Positions 39,093-49,200 are shown, numbered from the stretch's first letter. The stretch: DNA of 64,000 nt from Gammaproteobacteria bacterium (GCA_009937425.1 JAACFO010000004.1:1-64000), one strand, 5' to 3'. Program-made: numbers and translations. Notes: a model not told the origin generated them from the sequence alone.

Positions 39093-40322
39093 ATGTTCAC
39101 AGAAAAGGTCTTGGTTGAGAACCTCGATTTCGGCATGTACGTGTCGCAGCTCGACCGACCCTGGCTCGAATCCCCGTTTATGCTCCAGGGCTTCATGATC
39201 AAGGACGAGGAGGAGATCGCGCAGCTGCGAGAATACTGCGAGTTCGTGTATATCGATCTCGAGCAAAGCAAAACTTCGAATTCGGGACCAGATTCGGTAA
39301 CCCCATACCAGGCACAGCCGTCTCGGAATGCCTCGCCTGCGGACCCGAAACCTTCCATCGAGCGCCACGACCGGGTCTCGGTGGAGAAAGAGATAGAGTT
39401 CGCGCGAAATGCGCGGGCAAGTCTCCAAGGAGCGGTCGGCAGTCTGATGGACGCCGTGCGCGACGGCAAGAAGCCGAATGTCGCACAGCTCAGAGATTCG
39501 GTCGCGGAGATGGAGAGCAGCATCATCCGCAATCCCGACGCCTTCATGCTGCTACGCAGCCTGCAGGAGAGGGACTCCTACACGTACTCGCATTGCATTG
39601 ACAGCAGCGTGATGGCGATTGCGTTCGCCCGCCATCTTGGCCTGCCCAAGGATCAGATCAGCGACGTCGGCTTGGGCGCCCTGCTCGCGGACGTCGGCAA
39701 GATGCGGATTTCGCCAGACCTGCTCACGTCCACGCGCCGACTCAAGGGCGCCGAGCTCGAGCAGGTGAGAAAGCACGTCACCCATAGCGTGGACATCATG
39801 GAGGAGCTACCGGGAATGAGCGAGCGTGTCGTGTCGGTTGCCTCGACACATCACGAGCGCTTCGACGGATCTGGATACCCCCATGGCCTGAGCGGCGACC
39901 AAATTCCCCTGATGGGTTGCATAGCGGGACTGGTCGACTGGTTCGATGCCCTCACCAGTGACCGGCCGTACGGGAACGCCGAATCTTTGCAGACTGTGGT
40001 GCAGAAGCTCTATCAAATTCGCGACGCCAGCTTTCCAGGGGAGCTCGTGGAGCGATTCATTCAGATGCTGGGGGTGTACCCGGTCGGGACCCTCGTTGAG
40101 CTCAGCACCGGCGAGGTAGGCATCGTGATCGGGCAGAACCGGCTGCGTCGTCTGCGCCCGAAAGTAATGCTGGTGCTCGATTCCGAGAAACAACTGCTGC
40201 ACGTCAATCCGGTGAGAGATCTCTTGTCCGAGACCACCGCCGAGGACGGATCCGAGCTCACGGTGCTGACGACCTTGAGCCCCGGAGCGTACGGAATCTC
40301 CCCGCAAGATTACTTCCTCTAA
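39093..40322 (+). CDS. HD-GYP domain c-di-GMP phosphodiesterase
   Basis: SHCIDSSVMAIAFARHLGL...LLADVGKMRI...HHERFDGSGYPHGLSGDQIP. Confidence 0.92.
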   Translation: MFTEKVLVENLDFGMYVSQLDRPWLESPFMLQGFMIKDEEEIAQLREYCEFVYIDLEQSKTSNSGPDSVTPYQAQPSRNASPADPKPSIERHDRVSVEKEIEFARNARASLQGAVGSLMDAVRDGKKPNVAQLRDSVAEMESSIIRNPDAFMLLRSLQERDSYTYSHCIDSSVMAIAFARHLGLPKDQISDVGLGALLADVGKMRISPDLLTSTRRLKGAELEQVRKHVTHSVDIMEELPGMSERVVSVASTHHERFDGSGYPHGLSGDQIPLMGCIAGLVDWFDALTSDRPYGNAESLQTVVQKLYQIRDASFPGELVERFIQMLGVYPVGTLVELSTGEVGIVIGQNRLRRLRPKVMLVLDSEKQLLHVNPVRDLLSETTAEDGSELTVLTTLSPGAYGISPQDYFL

Positions 40323-40331
40323 GGGGGGTAG

Positions 40332-41663
40332 TTGGAAACGAACTCCACGCCTCATCGCGACGCGCTCGATCGGCTCGCCGACAGGGACGGCTGTCGTCAA
40401 GCGCTGGACGCTTGCGTGTCCGGCTCCCACGAAGGCGAGGTGGTCGGGCTCGTCGCCATCAAGCTGGAGCAGCTGAGAGACATCAACCTGGAGCTCGGCT
40501 ACGATGTCGGCGATGCGTTGATCGCGGAGATCGCGAGCCGCTTGCATTCGTGCCTGCGCCCGACCGACATCCTGGCTCGAACCGGCTCCACCGAATTCGC
40601 TGTGATCCTACCCGCCCTCGCGGGCACCGGGGTACCGTTGCTCGCGGCGCAAAAGTTTCTACGCCGGTGCACCGAGTCGTTCAAGTTTAACGCCCGCCGC
40701 GTGAAACCTTCGCTTTCGTTTGGGGTGAGTGCATGTCCCGAGGATGCGACGACGGCGGAACTCCTGTTGCACCATGCCGACGTTGCGTTGCGTCAAGCGT
40801 GCCGCAGCGGCCGCGAGATCGTTGCCTATGGCGAGTGCGAGCGCTCGGAGGATCAACCGAACATCCAATTAGAGCGCGCGTTCGAGGCGGCCATCGACCA
40901 GTCCGAGCTGGTGCTTCACTTCCAGCCGAAAATCGATCTCCATACCGGATTTGTCATCGGGCTGGAAGCGCTGAGCCGGTGGACCACCGACGATGGCCAA
41001 AGCGTACCGCCCGATCGCTTCATAAAGCTCGCCGAGCGAAACGGCCTCATCCTGCCGTTGACTCTGTGGAGCTTTGACGCGGCGCTACGCGAATGCCAAT
41101 CCTGGCAGTCGACGCTACCGGGAGTCTCGGTCGCCGTTAACCTCTCGGCAACCCTGCTGGCCGAGCCAGAGCTTACGGATCTCGTTTCGCAAGCGCTAAA
41201 CCTGTGGGAGCTTCCTGCCGAGCTTCTCACCCTCGAGATTACCGAGAGCGCGGTGATGTCACACGTGGAGTCGAGTCTCGATGCCCTGCAACGCTTGAGT
41301 GAGCTCGGCGTGCGGCTGTCGCTGGACGATTTCGGCACGGGCTACTCTTCGCTTGCATACCTCAAGAAGCTGCCCGTCGACGAGCTCAAGATCGATCGCG
41401 TTTTCGTGGACGATATGCTGAGCACCGACGAGGATCGGTGTATCGTGCAGGCAGTGGTCGACCTGGCACAGAACTTCGGGCTGACCGTGGTGGCAGAGGG
41501 GCCGGAGGACGAGGAGACGATCGTCGCCTTGACCTTGATGGGCTGCACGCAGGCGCAAGGGTACGTCGTGGCTCGTCCCATGCCGGCTGAAGCCATCGCT
41601 GGCTGGCTCGAAGCTTCACCGTGGAAGGTCAGCACCGGCCTCTCTAAAGTGGCATCGAAGTAG
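40332..41663 (+). CDS. GGDEF-EAL protein with degenerate GGDEF site (GSTEF) and intact EAL
   Basis: ILARTGSTEFAVILPAL; VIGLEALSRW; DDFGTGYSSLAYLKKLPVDELKIDRVFVDDM; start codon uncertain (TTG). Confidence 0.9.
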   Translation: METNSTPHRDALDRLADRDGCRQALDACVSGSHEGEVVGLVAIKLEQLRDINLELGYDVGDALIAEIASRLHSCLRPTDILARTGSTEFAVILPALAGTGVPLLAAQKFLRRCTESFKFNARRVKPSLSFGVSACPEDATTAELLLHHADVALRQACRSGREIVAYGECERSEDQPNIQLERAFEAAIDQSELVLHFQPKIDLHTGFVIGLEALSRWTTDDGQSVPPDRFIKLAERNGLILPLTLWSFDAALRECQSWQSTLPGVSVAVNLSATLLAEPELTDLVSQALNLWELPAELLTLEITESAVMSHVESSLDALQRLSELGVRLSLDDFGTGYSSLAYLKKLPVDELKIDRVFVDDMLSTDEDRCIVQAVVDLAQNFGLTVVAEGPEDEETIVALTLMGCTQAQGYVVARPMPAEAIAGWLEASPWKVSTGLSKVASK

Positions 41664-41833
41664 GATTGCAGTTCGACGACGAGCCCGATACCGCTTCCGT
41701 AACGCTCTTTCGGGACCTTTGCCATGAGGCGATCCACCAGGTCCGGGTAATTCGCCCCGGACCCGGGAGACATGGCACAATACAGAATCAAATCAGTGCT
41801 GAGAAAGCCAGCTGAAGCGTAGGACTGCCCGAG

Positions 41834-42760
41834 ATGTGTCGTGCTCTGCTTTATCTCGGCGAGCCGGTTCTGCTCGACGATTTACTCTATCAACCCGACA
41901 GCTCGCTGGCGAAGCAGTCTTACATGCCTCGCATGCTGCGCATGTTGAACCTCGCGGGATTCGGCATGATGGTATGGGACCGGTCATCCATAGAGCCCGA
42001 TATACCCTATCGCTATGCGACGACGGACCTGCCGGTTTTCGACCGTAACCTCAAGAGCCTGGCGGGCAAGATCAAGGCCAACTGCTTTCTCGGCCATGTC
42101 CGGGGCGTCGCCCTGGACACGGCCGTGACAATCAACGACCAGAACCTCCATCCATTCTGGTACCCCGGCGCGAAGCTGGCGCTGGCGCACAATGGCGATC
42201 TGTATCGTTTCGACGAGATGCGCGACGACCTGCGCCTACACGTCCGTCCCGAAATCGCTCAGCACATCTCCGGCTCAACCGATAGCGAATGGATTTATGC
42301 GATTCTCCTTTCGCAGCTGAACGATCCGGGCGAACACTCCTCAACCGATGAGATTCGGCGTGCCATCGACAAGACCCTCGCCATTATCGGCAACGTGCGC
42401 GATGCAAACGGGATCTCCGTGGCCTCTTCGGCGAACCTGTTCATCTCGGATGGGATACGCATCTTCGCCGTGCGTTTCTGTTTTGATTTCGGCCGCTACA
42501 TCACCAATGATCCCGCCCGGATACACGAAGCAAACCTTACCTATCTCAGTCTCTGGTATACCTCCGGCAGGGAGTACGGCTTCCACGACGAGGAATGGCA
42601 GATGACCGGTGGTGCGGCCGCGGCCGATTCAATCATCGTGGCTTCAGAGCCGTTGACATCGGACATCACCAGATGGCTCGAGGTGCCCGAATACAGCACG
42701 ATGCATACCGAGCGCGACAACGGGCGCACTACCACCAATATTCACTATATAGATGTCTGA
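41834..42760 (+). CDS. Class II glutamine amidotransferase
   Basis: MCRALLYLGEPVLLDDLLYQPDSSLAKQS...CFLGHVRGVALDTAVTINDQNLHPFWYPGAKLALAHNGDLYRF. Confidence 0.88.
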   Translation: MCRALLYLGEPVLLDDLLYQPDSSLAKQSYMPRMLRMLNLAGFGMMVWDRSSIEPDIPYRYATTDLPVFDRNLKSLAGKIKANCFLGHVRGVALDTAVTINDQNLHPFWYPGAKLALAHNGDLYRFDEMRDDLRLHVRPEIAQHISGSTDSEWIYAILLSQLNDPGEHSSTDEIRRAIDKTLAIIGNVRDANGISVASSANLFISDGIRIFAVRFCFDFGRYITNDPARIHEANLTYLSLWYTSGREYGFHDEEWQMTGGAAAADSIIVASEPLTSDITRWLEVPEYSTMHTERDNGRTTTNIHYIDV

Positions 42761-42802
42761 CAGCTCTGCGCGCCGAGACAGGCGCGCAATCCAGGCTTGC
42801 TG

Positions 42803-43807
42803 TCACAGACCGTGCTGTCGGATCCCATCCGAAATGTAATCCTGACTGACCAACGTAGACAGCAGGTTATCGGCAATCTTTCGGTCCTCGAGCTGATTCT
42901 TACTGAGCATTCTCTGGAACTTCAGACAATCGGCAGTGTCGCCCGAGTACAACTCATTGAAGGACGATTGGTCGAAGGCCAGCAGCAGCACTCCCGATCG
43001 TGCCCGTGCATCGCAGCAATGCGGTTTCTGCATTATCAGCGAGTTGGCGCCGCAGATGCGCCCGGGCCCGAGAATCGATAACTGATAGCGGCGGTCGCGG
43101 CTCACGGACTTCTCCACCGCACCCCTGACGATGACATAACAAGACCCGGCGGGCGCGCCTTCGCGATACAAATACTCACCGCGTGACAACTCCACAACCT
43201 CGGCATTGGTGACGATTTGGTCTGTCTCGCTCTCGGTGAACGACGCGAAGAACGGCACCACCGGCAAAAACCGCCGAAAATCGAACGACGGTGGTTGACC
43301 CGTGCTTTCGGCTACGCTCGCCGCGGCGCCGTCCGCAGGCTGGATGCAGGCGTCGCAGTCCCATTGCTTCAGGATCCGCTCCTGGTGCTCGTCGAGACGC
43401 ACGGCCACGTTGTGGATTACGCTGCGGAGAATCTTGAATGCAGGCACACTGATTTGATCCAACGCCGCGTGAAAGAAATCGCGTGACACCGTCAGCACGA
43501 CACTCTGTGTTGTCGCCCGCACGGTTGCCGTTCGAGTGCCATCTGCCACCAACGCCATTTCGCCGACCATACTGCCCGGCTTGATCACGGCTATCTGTGC
43601 CTCACCACCCCCGGGGAGCGCCTTGAGCACTTCGAGCTCGCCGCTGATCAGGAAACACGCGCTGGTCGCCCGATCACCTTCCACGTAGAGCGTTTCTCCG
43701 GCGGCGACGGATTCTTCCGTAAAGCAACTCGAAATCCCTGCGAGCTCCGCGTCCTGGAGGCCACTGAGCATCGGGATTTTCTTCAAGAGATCAAGTGCGA
43801 TCATCAT
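42803..43807 (-). CDS. Protein with two cyclic nucleotide-binding domains
   Basis: AGETLYVEGDRATSACFLISGELEVLKA...VIKPGSMVGEMALVADGTRTATVRATTQSVVLTVSRDFF; second cNMP-like domain; no HTH seen. Confidence 0.88.
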   Translation of the reverse strand: MMIALDLLKKIPMLSGLQDAELAGISSCFTEESVAAGETLYVEGDRATSACFLISGELEVLKALPGGGEAQIAVIKPGSMVGEMALVADGTRTATVRATTQSVVLTVSRDFFHAALDQISVPAFKILRSVIHNVAVRLDEHQERILKQWDCDACIQPADGAAASVAESTGQPPSFDFRRFLPVVPFFASFTESETDQIVTNAEVVELSRGEYLYREGAPAGSCYVIVRGAVEKSVSRDRRYQLSILGPGRICGANSLIMQKPHCCDARARSGVLLLAFDQSSFNELYSGDTADCLKFQRMLSKNQLEDRKIADNLLSTLVSQDYISDGIRQHGL

Positions 43808-43885
43808 GGCAATCCGTAAACTGAATACGATTCGCCTCTACGCGATATGTGTCCGCGGCACCGGGATTGACGTCCTATGGTCATG

Positions 43886-45331
43886 TCATGCGCTTTCGCG
43901 CGCTTCACCCTCCTCCGCCCCCAGCTGAGTCAGAATCTTCGGCAGATGCTCGAAAAGATAATCGATGTCTTCCTTTGTCGTATCGTGACAGAAACTGAAC
44001 CGGAGCGTGCCGTAATGATCGTTATCCGCACCGATGGCTTCGAGAACGTGCGACACATCGTCGTCTCCGGCACTGCAGGCCGATCCGGCTGAGACATACA
44101 CGCCGATCTGGTCGAGACTGAGCAACATCGAGCCGCTGTCGACGCCTGGGAATCCCACGCTCAAGTTATTCGGCAGCCGCGACTCCATGGTGCCGTTGAT
44201 GATGGCATCCGGCTCTATGTCATTCAGCTTGTTGAGAAAGCGCTGGCGCAGGTACTCATAGCGGGTGTTGCGCTCATCCATTTCCGTGCGCAGACACTTC
44301 GCTGCCACGCCCATGGCGAGAATGCCTGCCACGTTTTCCGTGCCCGAACGCAGACCGTGCTCCTGTCCGCCACCGTGAATCAACGGATCGAGTGCCATTT
44401 CCGGGTTCAGATACAGGGCCCCCACGCCTTTAGGGGCGTATATCTTGTGGCCCGACATGGTAAGGACGTCGATGCCCATCTCCTTGGGAACGATACGAAC
44501 CTTACCGAAAGCCTGTATGGCGTCCACATGAAACGGCACCTTGCGTGCCTTGCAGATTGCACCGATTTCCGCGATCGGATAGATGGTGCCGATCTCGTTG
44601 TTGGCGGCCATTATGGAGACCAGAATGGTATCCGAGCGAATGGCCTGCGCGACCGCATCGGCAGACAGAGTACCGTCTGACGCCACCGGCAGGTAGGTCA
44701 CGTCGTACCCTTCGGACTCGAGCTGCCGCAGGGTGTTCAGCACCGATGGATGCTCGACGTTGGTGCTGATGATGTGTCCCGATTCGTGTTTACCGGTGAT
44801 CCCCTTGATGGCCAGGTTGTTGGCTTCAGTGCCGGAACCCGTGAAAAAGATCTCCGCGGGTTCGGCCCGCAGGCACTTGGCTATGCGCCTGCGGGACCTG
44901 TCGATGACGTCGTATGCCAAGCCCCCGAGACCGTATGAGCTGCTGGGGTTGCCGAACGATCGGGAATCGCGAAAGAAGTCAGTCAGTGCATTGACGACCT
45001 CGGATCGCACTGGAGTCGTAGCATTGCTATCGAAATAGACTTCACGCGGGTTCTCGATCTCGATCAACGCCATGGGTTTGCAACCCTTCTTGGTTGTCTG
45101 AATCGGGATCCCCACCCAGGTATAAACCGAGGTCAGGCCGTTCGGAAAGATGTCCTCTATTGTGTCTCGGTCGACCCCGGTGTTTCGGTGCATGTTGGTA
45201 TAAAGTGGTCCAACACGGCGATCACGATAGTAATTCCACGCATAATCCAGAACCGTCAGATGTTCCGGCGTGAGTTGTGTGCCGGTCGCTTTCGCCATCT
45301 TGTGGCAACGCATCTTGGCTAACGCATGCAT
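43886..45331 (-). CDS. Fusion of N-terminal TusE/DsrC-like domain to class V cysteine desulfurase (NifS/IscS-like)
   Basis: N-term LTPEHLTVLDYAWNYYRDRRVGPLYTNMHRNTGVDRDTIEDIFPNGLTSVYTWVGIPIQTTKKGCKPM, then VYFDSNATTPVR...SGHKIYAPKGVGALYLNP...SAGSACSAGDDDVSHVL; SD AGGAG 6 nt upstream of the 45331 ATG. Confidence 0.88.
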   Translation of the reverse strand: MHALAKMRCHKMAKATGTQLTPEHLTVLDYAWNYYRDRRVGPLYTNMHRNTGVDRDTIEDIFPNGLTSVYTWVGIPIQTTKKGCKPMALIEIENPREVYFDSNATTPVRSEVVNALTDFFRDSRSFGNPSSSYGLGGLAYDVIDRSRRRIAKCLRAEPAEIFFTGSGTEANNLAIKGITGKHESGHIISTNVEHPSVLNTLRQLESEGYDVTYLPVASDGTLSADAVAQAIRSDTILVSIMAANNEIGTIYPIAEIGAICKARKVPFHVDAIQAFGKVRIVPKEMGIDVLTMSGHKIYAPKGVGALYLNPEMALDPLIHGGGQEHGLRSGTENVAGILAMGVAAKCLRTEMDERNTRYEYLRQRFLNKLNDIEPDAIINGTMESRLPNNLSVGFPGVDSGSMLLSLDQIGVYVSAGSACSAGDDDVSHVLEAIGADNDHYGTLRFSFCHDTTKEDIDYLFEHLPKILTQLGAEEGEARESA

Positions 45332-45340
45332 GGGTTTCTC

Positions 45341-46222
45341 CTATCCGGCAACGGCCGACTTCGCACCCGGGTAGAGTGGGAAGGGGAAGCCGCCCGAAGA
45401 ATCTTCCATACCCTGCACCACTTCCTTGTAGATACTGAACGGCATGCCAATGCCCATGCGGTCCGCCTCGAACTCCGCGATCAAGCGTGCGCCAAGACAG
45501 TACGTCGAGACGTTGATATCTTGATTCAGATACGGCCGAACGATGAGGTCGGAGTTGACCACTCGAAGCCCGCCCATGCTCGAGTTGACGCGTTTACCCG
45601 TGTGGAACTGATAACCTTGAATGATTCGTGTCAGCTCGACGGGGCGCACCGAAAGGACAACTACATCCGGCTCGACGTCTGCATCATCGAAATCAAGCGC
45701 GTAAAGAAAGACGGCCTGGGTCGTGGCGGGCTGTATGGCGATCATGTCGCCCATCGCCCGTTGGGCTGTTTCCGTGCTGTCGTAACGCCCGGTGTCGCCG
45801 TCACCAAACAGGGCGAAGTCGGACCGGCCGGCGGCGGTGCACGCATAGACGGTACCGTCGGAGAAGTCTTTGGGCGTAGGCGGCGAGAAATGCTCCTTGT
45901 CGCTTGCCTGCGCTTTCATGATATCGGTGTAAACCAGCGACTCTCCCATCGGCTCATTTTGATTCTTGTCGACCAGGCCGAATGTGATCGCCGCCGCCAC
46001 ACACCCGATGGACTGTGGCGTCAGGAGCACGGAATCGCCAAACGATGCCTGGCGCGTGCTTTGGCAACTGGTGAGAGTCAGACCCGATGGTTCGTACTCG
46101 CGTACCCCAGCCGGGATCTCGTCGCCCTTGGAATAGAACTTCACGCATGCGGTGGGAACTGAAAGATCTTCCACGCCCATCGCCGTTATCATTCGATCGT
46201 ACAAGTTTCTAATTTGAGTCAT
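45341..46222 (-). CDS. DUF169-family-like protein
   Basis: ACVKFYSKGDEIPAGVREYEPSGLTLTSCQSTRQASFGDSVLLTPQSIGCVAAAITFGL; stop TAG overlaps the SD of the downstream fusion gene. Confidence 0.75.
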   Translation of the reverse strand: MTQIRNLYDRMITAMGVEDLSVPTACVKFYSKGDEIPAGVREYEPSGLTLTSCQSTRQASFGDSVLLTPQSIGCVAAAITFGLVDKNQNEPMGESLVYTDIMKAQASDKEHFSPPTPKDFSDGTVYACTAAGRSDFALFGDGDTGRYDSTETAQRAMGDMIAIQPATTQAVFLYALDFDDADVEPDVVVLSVRPVELTRIIQGYQFHTGKRVNSSMGGLRVVNSDLIVRPYLNQDINVSTYCLGARLIAEFEADRMGIGMPFSIYKEVVQGMEDSSGGFPFPLYPGAKSAVAG

Positions 46223-46673
46223 TTTATTTCTCCTCGTCGCGCAGGTCTAAGGTGGCAAACCGACATCCATCAATCGAGACGTCGGGCGAGCGGCTGTGGG
46301 GGTCCTGATCCTACGCTTACACAGTGACCAATTGCCAACTCCATTCTCTTCATCAATCCTGACTGCACGTTGCATTGCACAATAATGAACTTTCGTGCGC
46401 ACCCGCTGTCGGCGACGCTATTCGGGTAGACCCGTCAGATACTCTTATCTGTGTTGTTGGTCGACGTGTGGACGTCCCCTGAAGCGATGGTCCCAATGAG
46501 GCTGGTGCGTTCATTGTGGTGATGCTCCCCCGATGTCACGCTGCGTGTTCTGGCGGTCGTTGGGGTTAGATTAGGAGGGGGCGTCTGGACGGAATATGGC
46601 CAACACGCCATAATGGCTGTCAGATCGTCCAGAAGGTGCCAGGGCCGGCAAATTCGAGGGTTTTTTGTCGGAC

Positions 46674-47591
46674 ATGGATATCTTGAGTGACGCCGTACGC
46701 CTGCTGAGGCTCCACGCCAGCGTTTTTCTGCACTCCACCTTCTGCGAACACTGGGCCGTCGACGTTTCCGCGTTCAAGACGGCGACGTTCCATGTCATCG
46801 CCGGGGGAGAATGCTGGTTGCACCTGCCTGATCGGGCAGATCCGGCGCCATTGAAGGCGGGGGACCTGGTCATCTGCCCGCGAAACGCCCCGCATGTGGT
46901 CTCCAACGATGTGGCGTTTCCCGATGACGCCGTGCCGCGCAATCAACCCACCAGCGACCGCATCGACGAGCGGGACCGCATCGAGGGCCCCTCGACGGCA
47001 CTGATCTGTGGCTATTTCGAGTTCTCCCAGCAGCGCTGGAATCCGCTGCTGGACGCGTTACCCGACTACGTCGTCATACCGACGGAGCACGAATCGGGTT
47101 CCGGGCTGGACTCGTTGATCAGCTATATGGTGCACGAGACGGCGCTGGGCAACCCGGGCTCGGATGCCGTAATCGATCGTCTCTCGGATGTGCTGTTCAT
47201 CCAGGCGGTACGCGCGTTTCTCAAGCAGCAGCACCAGCAAAGCGGCTATCTTGCCGCGCTGGTAGACCCGAGGCTCGGCAAGGCGCTGTCCGCTTTCCAC
47301 CAGGCGATAGGGGATGACTGGTCGGTACAGAAGCTGGCCGACGCCGCGGGCATGTCACGCTCGGCATTCGCCGATGCCTTCACCGACCTGGTGGGGATGA
47401 CACCCATGCAGTACGTTACCGGTTGGCGAATGCAATACGCCTACGATCAACTGCTCACCACACCTCAGTCGGTCGCACAGATCGCCGAGACCTGCGGCTA
47501 TATGAGCGAGTCCTCGTTCAGTAAGGCGTTCAAAAAGCAGTTCGATGTGGGACCCGGTGCGGCACGCCACGGGACCAGTCAGATCCACTGA
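46674..47591 (+). CDS. AraC-family regulator with N-terminal cupin domain
   Basis: WSVQKLADAAGMSRSAFADAFTDLVGMTPMQYVTGWRMQYAYDQLLTTPQSVAQIAETCGYMSESSFSKAFKKQFDVGPGAAR. Confidence 0.92.
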   Translation: MDILSDAVRLLRLHASVFLHSTFCEHWAVDVSAFKTATFHVIAGGECWLHLPDRADPAPLKAGDLVICPRNAPHVVSNDVAFPDDAVPRNQPTSDRIDERDRIEGPSTALICGYFEFSQQRWNPLLDALPDYVVIPTEHESGSGLDSLISYMVHETALGNPGSDAVIDRLSDVLFIQAVRAFLKQQHQQSGYLAALVDPRLGKALSAFHQAIGDDWSVQKLADAAGMSRSAFADAFTDLVGMTPMQYVTGWRMQYAYDQLLTTPQSVAQIAETCGYMSESSFSKAFKKQFDVGPGAARHGTSQIH

Positions 47592-47610
47592 CGAACTCTT
47601 GCCTTCCGAA

Positions 47611-47635
47611 AAACCGGGTCAGAGACCCAATTCCA
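47611..47635 (+). repeat. Dispersed REP-like palindromic motif
   Basis: aaaccgggtcagagacccaattcca. Confidence 0.7.
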
Positions 47636-47756
47636 GGGAAAACCCGAGAAACGACGTGTGCCCACGTCAAGTTTCAAGCCTGGCTGCGGGCGTGGCTGAA
47701 TTGTCAGTATAATTACCTGTACTTTGTCAGGTGGCGAGCAATTCCCTACAGCATCC

Positions 47757-49097
47757 ATGAGTGACCAGAACGGCACACCGTCCAACTACGCGCCCAAGGT
47801 GCGGGCTCAATACGAGAAGTATCCGTTTCCTTTGCGCGACCCACGCGACGAAGCCAATCGTCTGGTAATCGCCGAGGAGGATTCGTTGGGAAAACTGAAT
47901 CACTTCTGTTTCGGCGGACGACAAAGTTTCGAGGATGGTTTTCGCGTTCTCGTCGCGGGCGGCGGTACCGGTGATCACACGATCTTTCTGGCCGAACAAC
48001 TGCGCGACTACGATGCGAGCGTCACCTACGTGGACATCAGTCGCTCCAGCTTGGAGATTGCAAGGGATCGGGCCCGGGTCCGGAACCTGAACAATATCGA
48101 GTGGCATCACCGCTCGATACTGGATGTTTCGTCAATAGATGTCGCCCCATTCGACTTGATCAGTTGCACGGGTGTGCTGCATCACCTTCCCGAACCTGAA
48201 CGCGGCCTGGAGGCACTGCGCGGGGTTCTTGCGCCTGAAGGCGCCATGAGCCTCATGCTGTATGGCCGGACCGGCAGATTGGCCACCTACGCCGCCCAGG
48301 AACTGATGCGGCTGGTCAACGACGGCGTGGAGGATCCGCGGCTCAGAACGCAGCATGCTCGTGGCATCGTCGAGGGCCTGCCGGAGACCAACTGGCTGCT
48401 TCGGGGCACCGGCCCGGATAGGGCGATGAATGAATTTCTCGACGACGAGAGCAATCTAAACGACGTTCTTCTTCACGAGCAAGACCGTGCATACAGCGTG
48501 CTGGAACTGTATGAGTTCCTGGCGGAGGCGAAACTGGAGCTGATTGAGTTCACATCCTTCCACAACGACCCTCCTACCTTCCGCTACATGTACGATCCGA
48601 TGGTCTGGATCACCGACCCGGCCCTGCAATCCCACGTCTCGAAGCTTCCCCGACCACAGCAACAGGCCATCGCCGAGGCAATGAGTTGCGTAATTACCTG
48701 CCACGGCTTCTATGCGGCGCCGAAGGCTGCCGACCGAATTGCGTCACCGAATGATTTGGACATGATTCCATTCTTTGTCTATTTTCATCCCGGCAATCTC
48801 GCCGAGCATTTTCGCGGTGCAGCCGGCCGTAAGTGTGGGCTCAACTACCGGGGCAGCACCGTTCAATTCGAAGTTGGAAAATACAGTGCCGATCTTGTTG
48901 CCGCTATAGATGGATCACGCACCATCAGCGAGATATTCGACATCGTACATCGGACTTCCGGTGACGGCGTAGCCTTGACTGAGCTCCGACAAGACTTCAT
49001 GGCCTTCTATGAGCCACTGAACAGCTTTGACGTTCTTCTTTTACGTCATCGCTCCATATCTCCGTTTCCGGAATTCGAGATCAAAGTCGCCACGTGA
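47757..49097 (+). CDS. SAM-dependent methyltransferase with C-terminal extension
   Basis: RVLVAGGGTGDHTIFLAEQLRDYDASVTYVDISRSSLEIARDRA; GVLHHLPEPERGLEALRGVLAPEG. Confidence 0.87.
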   Translation: MSDQNGTPSNYAPKVRAQYEKYPFPLRDPRDEANRLVIAEEDSLGKLNHFCFGGRQSFEDGFRVLVAGGGTGDHTIFLAEQLRDYDASVTYVDISRSSLEIARDRARVRNLNNIEWHHRSILDVSSIDVAPFDLISCTGVLHHLPEPERGLEALRGVLAPEGAMSLMLYGRTGRLATYAAQELMRLVNDGVEDPRLRTQHARGIVEGLPETNWLLRGTGPDRAMNEFLDDESNLNDVLLHEQDRAYSVLELYEFLAEAKLELIEFTSFHNDPPTFRYMYDPMVWITDPALQSHVSKLPRPQQQAIAEAMSCVITCHGFYAAPKAADRIASPNDLDMIPFFVYFHPGNLAEHFRGAAGRKCGLNYRGSTVQFEVGKYSADLVAAIDGSRTISEIFDIVHRTSGDGVALTELRQDFMAFYEPLNSFDVLLLRHRSISPFPEFEIKVAT

Positions 49098-49200
49098 TCC
49101 GACAGGGATGAGATCGTCTCCTACACGGAGTCGGCTCGCATATGTGCCGACGATGAGGTTGTTAAGCGGCTTGTTCGGCGATCGGCACGAGTCAACCAAG

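Noticed and set aside
42803-43807. CRP/FNR-type transcription factor as the regulator of the FNR boxes
   Set aside because: Two cNMP-binding-like domains but no C-terminal HTH visible, so it is not a candidate DNA-binding FNR
43877-45038. Small + strand ORFs opposite the desulfurase fusion
   Set aside because: Shadow ORFs; the minus-strand 481-aa frame has complete catalytic motifs and a good SD
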